From: Gammaproteobacteria bacterium
Lineage (GTDB): Bacteria > Pseudomonadota > Gammaproteobacteria > Steroidobacterales > Steroidobacteraceae
Assembly (NCBI GenBank): GCA_023265875.1
Contig: JAHFSF010000002.1
Span: 1 to 42,883 of the forward strand
Length of the DNA stretch: 42,883 bases
Reading direction: 5' to 3'
The notes beneath the pieces are model-generated. The model saw only the letters and a list, made by a program, of their open reading frames with translations, was not told the DNA's origin and ran no database searches. Made by a program: the position numbers and the translations under genes. Shown piece after piece: positions 20,558-27,969 of this stretch (the stretch's first letter is position 1; every line of letters starts with the position of its first letter).

Positions 20558-20600
20558 CAAACAAAGCGGGCTGGCCTGTAAGGCCAGCCCGCTTTGTTTG
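20558..20600. terminator. Perfect 20-bp stem / 3-nt loop intrinsic terminator, probably bidirectional, downstream of tRNA-Gln
   Basis: CAAACAAAGCGGGCTGGCCT-GTA-AGGCCAGCCCGCTTTGTTTG, exact inverted repeat with TTTGTTT on the 3' side of both strands. Confidence 0.9.
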
Positions 20601-20615
20601 CAGGGACTGGGATGA

Positions 20616-20678
20616 GAACCCTTGGGTTCGACGGCGGCGCCGCAGGCGCCGTAGAGCGTCGCCGCGTTTCGCGGCGAC
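20616..20678. repeat. Cluster of three consecutive small palindromes (REP-like)
   Basis: GAACCC-TT-GGGTTC (20616-20629), CGGCGCC-GCA-GGCGCCG (20635-20651), GTCGCCGCG-TTT-CGCGGCGAC (20658-20678). Confidence 0.6.
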
Positions 20679-20690
20679 GACCCGGCACCT

Positions 20691-21353
20691 CTAGCGCTTC
20701 AGGGTGTGCACGCCATCGTCACCGGCGACCAACAGCAGGTCAGCGCCGCGGCGGGCGAACAACCCGACCGCAACGACGCCGGCCAGCAGGCCGATCTCGG
20801 CTTCGAGCGCCGCCGGGTCCGGGATCTTCAGGTTGTGCACGTCGAGGATCACGTTGCCATTGTCGGTCGTGAACCCCTGGCGATAGACCGGCTGGCCACC
20901 CAGGCCGACGAGCCTGCGCGCAACCAGCGAGCGCGCCATCGGGATCACCTCGACCGGAAGCGGGAAGCGCCCGAGCATCGGCACCAGCTTCGAGTCGTCG
21001 ATGATGCAGATGAAGCGACGACTGGCGGCTGCCACGATCTTTTCGCGTGTCAGCGCACCACCGCCACCCTTGATCAGGTCGAGATGGCGGGTTGCCTCGT
21101 CGGCGCCGTCGACATAGAGGGCGAGGTCGCCGGCATCGTTGAGTTCCAGCACCTCGATGCCGGCGGTGCGCAGCAGGCGGCTGCTGGCTTCCGACGAGGA
21201 TACGGCTCCGGCGACGCGGTGGCGGCGCCCGGCAAGCGCCGCAATGAAGTGATTGACTGTCGAGCCGGTGCCGACCCCGACCAGCATGCCGTCCTCGACC
21301 AGTTCGAGTGCCGCGAGGGCTGCGGCCCGCTTCTTCGCATCGGCGTTCATCAT
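20691..21353 (-). CDS. rpiA: Ribose-5-phosphate isomerase A
   Basis: [52 protein letters not shown]. Confidence 0.97.
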   Translation of the reverse strand: MMNADAKKRAAALAALELVEDGMLVGVGTGSTVNHFIAALAGRRHRVAGAVSSSEASSRLLRTAGIEVLELNDAGDLALYVDGADEATRHLDLIKGGGGALTREKIVAAASRRFICIIDDSKLVPMLGRFPLPVEVIPMARSLVARRLVGLGGQPVYRQGFTTDNGNVILDVHNLKIPDPAALEAEIGLLAGVVAVGLFARRGADLLLVAGDDGVHTLKR

Positions 21354-21363
21354 CGTCCTCCGC

Positions 21364-21396
21364 AAAAAACTGTGCCCGCTTTCGCGGGCACAGTTT
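21364..21396 (-). terminator. Intrinsic terminator of the Lys-rich micro-ORF transcript
   Basis: 13-bp exact stem AAACTGTGCCCGC/GCGGGCACAGTTT with 4-nt loop (21367-21396); minus-strand T-run (plus AAAAAA 21364-21369). Confidence 0.85.
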
Positions 21397-21464
21397 CAGC
21401 TTTCAGAGAACCGGCGGCAGGTGGTCTATCGATCAGCCAACCGCCGATCCCGCTGCAGAAGGCC

Positions 21465-21512
21465 TTACTTCTTTTTCGCAGCCTTCTTCTTGCCCTTCTT
21501 CTTCGTCGCCAT
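21465..21512 (-). CDS. 15-aa lysine-rich microprotein MATKKKGKKKAAKKK
   Basis: ATG..TAA, 9 of 15 residues Lys; Shine-Dalgarno GGAG 7 nt upstream (minus strand CATGGAGATCCAACATG); flanked by promoter-like sequence and a strong terminator. Below the 60-aa cutoff of the ORF track. Confidence 0.6.
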   Translation of the reverse strand: MATKKKGKKKAAKKK

Positions 21513-21546
21513 GTTGGATCTCCATGTCGGGTTAATCCGAGGTCGG

Positions 21547-21574
21547 AGTATATACATGGTTGACGGGATTGCAA
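21547..21574 (-). promoter_or_regulatory. Putative sigma70 promoter for the micro-ORF
   Basis: Minus strand TTGCAA (21574-21569), 16-nt spacer, TATACT (21552-21547). Confidence 0.55.
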
Positions 21575-21684
21575 GCAAGGGGTATGAGCATCGCGCGCAT
21601 GCGCACCGCCATCACATGCCGACCACGATGATCAGGATCTCGCTCGCGGTGTGATACCAGTGGTCTTCCCGCGCGGCTTCGGCG

Positions 21685-22140
21685 TCATTCCGTTCGTTCT
21701 CCCGCGAGTTGATGAATGAAATTCCATTCGTCATCCGTGACCGGCGTGATGGACAGCCGGTTGCCACGACGCAACACGAAAAGGTCCCGCAGCGGGCCGT
21801 CGGCATGCTTGCGCATCGTCTCGAGCAGTACTGGCCGCGCGAACCGGCGCAGCAACTGGACCTCCACCTGGTACCAGCGCGAATCCGCGGGTTCAGGGGA
21901 GCCGGCGCGCACGATGCGCATCGTTCCGTAGATGCCGGGTTCTGCGCAGCTCGAATGATGGAAGAAGGCACGGTCGCCGCGCCGGAAATCGTCGCGCAGC
22001 ATGTTGCGGACCTGATAATTGCGCACGCCATCCCAGGCGGCCGTGCGCCGCGGGGCCCGGGCCAGGTCGTCGATGCCGAACGCGGCCGGCTCGGACTTCA
22101 TCAGCCAGTGCTTCGGCAGCCGTTTTTCCGTGGTTTTCAA
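21685..22140 (-). CDS. EVE domain-containing protein
   Basis: KHWLMKSEPAAFGIDDLARAPRRTAAWDGVRNYQVRNMLRDDFRRGDRAFFHHSSCAEPGIYGTMRIVRAG is characteristic. TTG start at 22140 overlapping the upstream ygfA stop is preferred over the distant ATG. Confidence 0.88.
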   Translation of the reverse strand: MKTTEKRLPKHWLMKSEPAAFGIDDLARAPRRTAAWDGVRNYQVRNMLRDDFRRGDRAFFHHSSCAEPGIYGTMRIVRAGSPEPADSRWYQVEVQLLRRFARPVLLETMRKHADGPLRDLFVLRRGNRLSITPVTDDEWNFIHQLAGERTE

Positions 22141-22712
22141 CGCAGCAGCGCCGCCGCGCGACCATGCACGCCGCGCTCTGTCACGATGCCCCACAAGGGC
22201 ACGTCACGCGCCTGTGCAGGCAGGCCCTCCACGCGCTGCAACTCGAATGCGAGCCCGAGCAGCAGCGGCCGGTGCCAGACACGCCGATGGCGGAGGAATG
22301 CGAAGTGCCGGTCGTAGAATCCGGCCCCCCTTCCGAGCCGGTTGCCTTCGTCATCGAACCCGACCAGCGGAGTGATCACGAGGTCCAGCCAGCGCGCCGG
22401 GTCGCTGTCCGCCAGCGGGTGCCTGGCGGCGACCGGGAAGGGTGCAAATCGCATCCGCCGCCCGCGCAGGCTGGTGATGACCGGCAGATGCACCTCGCAG
22501 CCGAGCGCGAGCGCGCGGCGGACGACGAGGGCGGGATCGATCTCACCATCCGTTGCCTGGTAGACCGCGATACGCGATTGCGGCCGGGGCAGGCCCATGC
22601 GGGCGAGCGTCGCAGCCACTGTGATCGCTGCGGCGGCGCGGTCCGCGGCGCCAACAGCGCGCCGCGCTTGGCGCAGGCGCCCGCGCAACCCGGCCTGCGG
22701 GTTCTCAGGCAT
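22137..22712 (-). CDS. ygfA: 5-formyltetrahydrofolate cyclo-ligase
   Basis: Lys/Arg-rich N-terminus; TPLVGFDDEGNRLGRGAGFYDRHFAFL is the MTHFS signature; adjacent to 6S RNA. Confidence 0.93.
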   Translation of the reverse strand: MPENPQAGLRGRLRQARRAVGAADRAAAAITVAATLARMGLPRPQSRIAVYQATDGEIDPALVVRRALALGCEVHLPVITSLRGRRMRFAPFPVAARHPLADSDPARWLDLVITPLVGFDDEGNRLGRGAGFYDRHFAFLRHRRVWHRPLLLGLAFELQRVEGLPAQARDVPLWGIVTERGVHGRAAALLR

Positions 22713-22726
22713 GGAGGCAATGAGGA

Positions 22727-22915
22727 GGCGCCACCCGCATGTGCCGTTGCAGACCGCTGCTCTCGAACCGGAGCAACAAGTGGAGCAAGCCGCGGCACTT
22801 AAGGCTTTCCGCTACGAGGCGGACCTGCACAATACTGCCGCTGAGCCAGGCTCCTGGGTGTTTCACATTAGGGTCGAGAGTACCCAGGCCCACATCGAAC
22901 ACCGCAGGCGGCGCC
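22727..22915 (-). ncRNA. ssrS: 6S RNA (SsrS), ends approximate
   Basis: ORF-poor zapA-ygfA interval, where 6S RNA usually lies; GGCGCC(GCCTGC)/(GCGGGT)GGCGCC closing stem and GAAAGCCTTAA resembling the E. coli GAAGCCTTAA stretch; long imperfect rod with a central unpaired region. Confidence 0.85.
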
Positions 22916-22954
22916 AAATCGTGGCGCTCGCGCATTGCGCGAGCTGCCGTCATT

Positions 22955-23269
22955 TCAGTTTTCCTGGCGATGCGCGCGCGTCAAGGCCGATTCGACGCGC
23001 TCCCGCATGGCCTTCAGCCGCGAGGCAAGGTCGCTTTCGGCGCCCTGGTCACGGCCATGCGATTCGAGCAGGTCGTGCGCAATGTTCAGGGCGGCCATCA
23101 CGGCGATGCGGTCGAGACCGACCACCTTGCCGCTGTCGCGGATCTCGCGCATCTTCCGGTTCAGCAATTCCGCCGAATCGACCAATGCAGCCCGCTCTTC
23201 CGCCGGGCAGGCGACATGGTAGTCCTTTTCGAGGATCCGCACGCTGACGCGACTGACGTCGGCGGTCAT
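22955..23269 (-). CDS. zapA: Cell division protein ZapA
   Basis: VSVRILEKDYHVACPAEERAALVDSAELLNRKMREIRDSGKVVGLDRIAVMAALNIAHDLL. Confidence 0.94.
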   Translation of the reverse strand: MTADVSRVSVRILEKDYHVACPAEERAALVDSAELLNRKMREIRDSGKVVGLDRIAVMAALNIAHDLLESHGRDQGAESDLASRLKAMRERVESALTRAHRQEN

Positions 23270-23499
23270 GCGCCGCTCTCCATGGCCTTCAGCCTGCCGA
23301 TCATGGCCTCGACACGGGCCCGCACCTGTTCGTTCTTCTGCATCAGCGTCGCCCGCTCGGCACTAAGCGAGTCCTGCCGCTGCCGCAGTGCCCGATTCTC
23401 CTCCTTCAACTGGGTGACGGCCCCGACCAGTTCGTCGAGGCGACGCTCGAGGCGCTTCAGTTCGCGCTCAAGACCCGGCTTGCTGGTTGCGTCTTCCAT
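23266..23499 (-). CDS. TIGR02449-like coiled-coil protein
   Basis: MEDATSKPGLERELKRLERRLDELVGAVTQLKEENRALRQRQDSLSAERATLMQKNEQVRARVEAMIGRLKAMESGA, overlapping zapA. Confidence 0.85.
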   Translation of the reverse strand: MEDATSKPGLERELKRLERRLDELVGAVTQLKEENRALRQRQDSLSAERATLMQKNEQVRARVEAMIGRLKAMESGA

Positions 23500-23575
23500 G
23501 CAGTCATTATGAAACCGCTTTGCAAGGCGGGTCAACGCGAACGATGCTGCGGCCCGCTGTTGCAGCGGAGTAGCA

Positions 23576-24154
23576 TTGGCGGCTACCGTGCCCGCCGTGA
23601 CCTATCAGGAATTGCAGTCCGCGCTCGCTGACCTTGACTCGCCGGTGGGCGCCGCCGAGGCACACGGATGCCTGTGCGGCGCCCTGTGCGCGCGCGAGGG
23701 TTTCAGCGTGGTCGAATGGCGGGGGGAACTGGTCGAAGCCGGCGCCGCGCCCGGGCCCGGTGCTGGCGCCGGGAGGGTGCTCGGGGCGCTGCACCTGGAA
23801 ACGCTGGAAGCGCTGCGGTCGCCGGACTTCGGCTTCGCACCGCTGCTGCCAGATGCGGAAGCAGCGATCGCCGACCGCGTGCAGGCCCTCGCGGAATGGT
23901 GCGGTGGATTCCTGTACGGGCTGGGCACCGGCGCCGCCGGCAGCCGGCTCGAAGGGCAGGGCGAGCTCGACGAAATCCTGGCGGACCTGGCCGAGATCAC
24001 GCGGGCGCGACTCGATCCGCAGGAGCCTGACGAGGCGGGTGAGGCGGCATTCACGGAGCTGCATGAATTCGTCCGCGCCGGCGCGCAGCTCGCATTCGAC
24101 GAGCTGATCGGGACGCGCGCGGCGCGGCCTTTCGCGGGCGCGGCGGTGCACTGA
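23576..24154 (+). CDS. ygfB: UPF0149 family protein YgfB (start uncertain)
   Basis: AEAHGCLCGALCAREGFS; LAEWCGGFLYGLG; upstream of pepP. Confidence 0.9.
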   Translation: MAATVPAVTYQELQSALADLDSPVGAAEAHGCLCGALCAREGFSVVEWRGELVEAGAAPGPGAGAGRVLGALHLETLEALRSPDFGFAPLLPDAEAAIADRVQALAEWCGGFLYGLGTGAAGSRLEGQGELDEILADLAEITRARLDPQEPDEAGEAAFTELHEFVRAGAQLAFDELIGTRAARPFAGAAVH

Positions 24155-24164
24155 GCGGGGTAGC

Positions 24165-25472
24165 ATGAAGAAGGACGAGTTCGCCAGGCGCAGGCGCCAG
24201 TTGATGCGGATGATGGGCAAGGACGCGATTGCGATCCTGCCGGCGGCACCGGTCCGCCATCGCAATGGCGACGTCGAGTATTTCTACCGTCCCGACAGCG
24301 ATTTCTATTACCTGACCGATTTTCCGGAGCCGGAAGCCGTCGCCGTGCTGCTGCCGGGCCGGCCGCATGGCGAATACGTGCTGTTCGTGCGCGATCGCGA
24401 CCCGGCCCGCGAGACCTGGGACGGCGCGCGGGCCGGGCCGGCGGGCGCCGTGCGCGACCACGGCGCCGATGACGCGTTCCCGATGTCAGACATCGACGAG
24501 ATCCTGCCCGGGCTGCTGGAACGCTATGCGCGTGTCTATTACACGATGGGCACGCACCTGGAGTTCGACAAGCGCGTGATCGGCTGGGTCAACCACCTGC
24601 GCGCGCAGGCGAAGCAGGGCCTGCACACGCCCCAGGAGTTCGTCGCGCTCGACCATCCGCTGCACGAAATGCGGCTCGTCAAGAGCCGGGCCGAACTCGC
24701 GGTGATGCGCCGCGCCGGGAAGATCGCCTGCGCGGCACACCGGCGGGCCCTTGCGGCGACCGCGCCCGGCCGCATGGAATACGAGGTCATGGCCGAAATC
24801 CTGCATGAGTTCCATACGCAGCGCGCCGATATCTCCTATCACCCGATCGTCGGCAGCGGCCCCAATTCCTGCGTCCTGCACTACCGCAACAACGATCGCC
24901 AGATGCAGGACGGTGAGCTGCTGCTGATCGACGCCGGTTGCGAGTACCAGTATTACGCGTCCGACGTGACCAGGACGCTGCCGGTCGGCGGCCGCTACAG
25001 CGCCCGCCAGCGCGACGTGTACGAGATCGTGCTCGAGGCGCAGAAAGCCGCGATCGCCAAGGTCCGGCCGGGCTGCCACTGGAACGATGCCCATGACGCG
25101 GCCGTGCGTGCGATCACCCAGGGCCTGGTTCGAATCGGCCTGCTGAAAGGGCGCGTTTCCCGGCTCATCAAGGAAGGCGCCTACCGGGAATACTTCATGC
25201 ACCGGACCGGCCACTGGCTCGGCATGGATGTACACGACGTCGGCGAGTACAAAGTCGGCGAACAATGGCGCCTGCTGGAGCCCGGCATGGTCACGACCGT
25301 CGAGCCGGGCATCTACATCTCGCGCGGTGCGAAGAATGCCGGCCGGCAATGGCGGGGTATCGGCGTGCGCATCGAGGACGACGTGGTCGTCACCGCTGAC
25401 GTGCCCGAGGTGCTGACGGCAGGAATGCCGAGCGACCCGGATGAGATCGAGCGGCTGATGGCGGCGGCGTGA
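24165..25472 (+). CDS. pepP: Xaa-Pro aminopeptidase
   Basis: YFYRPDSDFYYLTDFPEPEAVAVL; LLIDAGCEYQYYASDVTRTLPVGG; HRTGHWLGMDVHDVG. Confidence 0.96.
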   Translation: MKKDEFARRRRQLMRMMGKDAIAILPAAPVRHRNGDVEYFYRPDSDFYYLTDFPEPEAVAVLLPGRPHGEYVLFVRDRDPARETWDGARAGPAGAVRDHGADDAFPMSDIDEILPGLLERYARVYYTMGTHLEFDKRVIGWVNHLRAQAKQGLHTPQEFVALDHPLHEMRLVKSRAELAVMRRAGKIACAAHRRALAATAPGRMEYEVMAEILHEFHTQRADISYHPIVGSGPNSCVLHYRNNDRQMQDGELLLIDAGCEYQYYASDVTRTLPVGGRYSARQRDVYEIVLEAQKAAIAKVRPGCHWNDAHDAAVRAITQGLVRIGLLKGRVSRLIKEGAYREYFMHRTGHWLGMDVHDVGEYKVGEQWRLLEPGMVTTVEPGIYISRGAKNAGRQWRGIGVRIEDDVVVTADVPEVLTAGMPSDPDEIERLMAAA

Positions 25473-26737
25473 ACCGGCCCGCGATGCTGCGCTGCGACGT
25501 CGCCATCGCCGGCGGCGGCATGGTAGGCCTGTCGCTGGCCGCGGCGCTCGCCGAGCTGCCGCTCGATGTCGTCGTCGTCGAACCGGTGGCCGCCGAGGCG
25601 GATGAACAGCCAAGCTTTGACTCACGCACGACGGCGTTGGCGGCCGGCAGCCGGCGCGTGCTGGAAGGCGTCGGTGCGTGGGCCGGCATCGCCGTGCAGG
25701 CGACGCCGATCCGCAAGATCCACGTGTCGGAGCGCGGCGTGTTCGGATTCGCACGGCTGACGGCCGCCGAGCAGGGCGTCACCGCGCTCGGCTATACGAT
25801 CGAAAACCGGCTGCTGGGCCAGGCGCTGCGACGCCGTTGCGGAACCGCCGCGCGCCTGGTCCACTGTCCCGCTGGGGTGCAGGACGTGGTCCCGGGCGAA
25901 GACACGGCACGGCTTGTGACCGATCAGGGGCAGCAGATCGCGGCCCGCCTGGTGGTCGCGGCAGACGGTGCCCGGTCGCGCGTGCGCAGCGCCTGCGGCA
26001 TCGAGGCGACCGTGTCGGACTACGACCAGCACGCCGTCGTAGCGCACGTGGAGACCGAGCGCTTCCACGAGTACACGGCCTATGAGCGCTTCACGCCGTC
26101 GGGGCCGATCGCCGTGCTGCCGATCACGGAGGGGCGCTGTGCGATCGTCTGGACGCTGGGACCCGAGGCTGCACGGCGCGCCCTGGGGCTCCCCGACGCG
26201 GTATTCATTGACGAACTCCAGCAGGCCTTCGGCCTGCGTCTCGGGCGCTTCACGCGCGTCGGCCGGCGGCAGTCCTATCCGCTCGCGCTGACGCGTTCCG
26301 ATAAGCAGTCGGCGCCTCGCGCCGTGATCATCGGCAATGCCGCCCAGGGCCTGCACCCGGTCGCAGGACAGGGATTCAATCTCGGCCTGCGCGATGTCGC
26401 GACGCTCGCCGAGGTGCTGGCCGACGAGATCGGGGAGCAGGGTGTGGCAGCCGATCCCGGTGCGGCGCGGGTGATCGAGCGCTACACGGGCTGGCGACAA
26501 CCGGACCGCAACGCGGTGATCCGCTTCACCGATGCGCTGGTGCGGGGTTTCGGCAATCCGTTCGGTCCGCTCCGCGCCGCGCGCGCTTCGGGCCTGCTGC
26601 TGTTCGACCTGTTCGGTCCGGCCAAGCGTGAGTTCGCGCGCCGGACGATGGGCATGGCCGGACCATTGCCACGCCTCGTGCGCGGGCTGCCGCTGGTCGT
26701 CACGCGACCGGCCACCGACCGGCCGGTGCAGGCATGA
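25469..26737 (+). CDS. ubiH: UbiH-family FAD-dependent monooxygenase (2-octaprenyl-6-methoxyphenyl hydroxylase)
   Basis: DVAIAGGGMVGLSLAAAL FAD motif; GNAAQGLHPVAGQGFNLGLRD; downstream of pepP. Confidence 0.92.
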   Translation: MNRPAMLRCDVAIAGGGMVGLSLAAALAELPLDVVVVEPVAAEADEQPSFDSRTTALAAGSRRVLEGVGAWAGIAVQATPIRKIHVSERGVFGFARLTAAEQGVTALGYTIENRLLGQALRRRCGTAARLVHCPAGVQDVVPGEDTARLVTDQGQQIAARLVVAADGARSRVRSACGIEATVSDYDQHAVVAHVETERFHEYTAYERFTPSGPIAVLPITEGRCAIVWTLGPEAARRALGLPDAVFIDELQQAFGLRLGRFTRVGRRQSYPLALTRSDKQSAPRAVIIGNAAQGLHPVAGQGFNLGLRDVATLAEVLADEIGEQGVAADPGAARVIERYTGWRQPDRNAVIRFTDALVRGFGNPFGPLRAARASGLLLFDLFGPAKREFARRTMGMAGPLPRLVRGLPLVVTRPATDRPVQA

Positions 26738-27969
26738 AGCGCGATTTCGACGTGGTGGTCGTCGGCGGTGCGATGGCCGGGGCCGGCGCAGCGGCGCTCC
26801 TGGCATCGAATTCGGGCACTGCTTCGCTGCGGATTGCGCTCATCGAGCCGCATCCGGCGACTGCACCCGCGGCGGCGGATCCGCTCGACCTGCGTGTCTC
26901 GGCGCTGTCGCAGGCGTCGCAGCGCCTGCTGGAACAGACTGCTGCCTGGCCCGCCGTCGTCGCGCGGGGCGCCGCCGCCTATCAGCGCATGGTCGTCTGG
27001 GAAGAGCGCACGACCCCGGACGGGCCGGGGGCGCTGCACTTCGACGCGGCCGAGCTAGGCGAAAGGGAACTCGGCCACATCGTCGAGAATCGCGCGGTGC
27101 AGGCGGCATTGCTGGAGCGCGCGCTGGCTGCGGGCGTCGTGCTGCTGCGCACCGGATTCTCGTCGCTGGCGGCAGGCGCCGATGCCGTCCGCGTAGCGAC
27201 GACCGATAGCCGCGAGTTTTCGGCGGCGCTCGTCATCGGCGCTGACGGCGGCGACTCGGCGGTGCGATCGCGTGCAGGCATCGCGACACGCGGCTCCGAC
27301 TACGAGCAGTGTGCCGTCGTGACGCACCTGTCCTGTGAACAGCCGCACCGGGACACGGCCTGGCAACGCTTTCTCGATACCGGGCCGCTCGCGCTGCTGC
27401 CGCTCGCCGATGGACGCGTCTCGCTGGTCTGGTCGACGACGCCGGCGCAGGCCCAGGAACTGGTTAACTGCGGCGCTGAGGAGTTCGCCGAGCGTGTGAC
27501 CGCCGCCTCGGCGGGCGTCCTCGGGCGGCTCGAGGCGACCGCGGCGCGGGCGGCGTTTCCGCTGCGGCTGCTGCAGGCGGACCGCTACGTGGCGAATCGG
27601 ATTGCATTGATCGGCGATGCCGCCCACACCGTGCATCCGCTGGCCGGGCAAGGGATCAACCTGGCTTTCCTGGATGCCGCAGCACTCGTCGATGTCATCG
27701 GCGCGGCGCTGGAATCCGGGGACGATCCGGGCGAACTGCGCCCGCTCCGGCGCTACGAGCGCTGGCGCAAGGCCGAGGTTCTGCCGGCGATCGCGCTGCT
27801 GGACGGCCTGCAGCGGCTGTTCCGCGGCGGCAATCCGCTGCAGTCCCGCCTGCGCCGGGAAGGTCTCGGCCTGGTCGATGCCTCGGGGCTGTTGAAGCGG
27901 GCGCTGATGCGGCGCGCCATGGGCATCTCTGGCGAAGTGCCGGAGTCGGTGCGCCAGCGGCCGTCATGA
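26734..27969 (+). CDS. UbiI/VisC/UbiF-family FAD-dependent hydroxylase
   Basis: FDVVVVGGAMAGAGAAALLA; IGDAAHTVHPLAGQGINLAFLD. Confidence 0.92.
   Translation: MKRDFDVVVVGGAMAGAGAAALLASNSGTASLRIALIEPHPATAPAAADPLDLRVSALSQASQRLLEQTAAWPAVVARGAAAYQRMVVWEERTTPDGPGALHFDAAELGERELGHIVENRAVQAALLERALAAGVVLLRTGFSSLAAGADAVRVATTDSREFSAALVIGADGGDSAVRSRAGIATRGSDYEQCAVVTHLSCEQPHRDTAWQRFLDTGPLALLPLADGRVSLVWSTTPAQAQELVNCGAEEFAERVTAASAGVLGRLEATAARAAFPLRLLQADRYVANRIALIGDAAHTVHPLAGQGINLAFLDAAALVDVIGAALESGDDPGELRPLRRYERWRKAEVLPAIALLDGLQRLFRGGNPLQSRLRREGLGLVDASGLLKRALMRRAMGISGEVPESVRQRPS

Noticed and set aside
21612-22031. 139-aa alternative-frame ORF over the EVE gene, ending ...REDHWYHTASEILIIVVGM; possible frameshift or small hydrophobic protein
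   Set aside because: The EVE frame ends naturally after DDEWNFIHQLAGERTE and the tail has no start codon/SD context or recognisable homology.
24486-25754. 422-aa minus-strand ORF antisense to pepP/ubiH
   Set aside because: Spans two well-supported plus-strand genes; shadow ORF.
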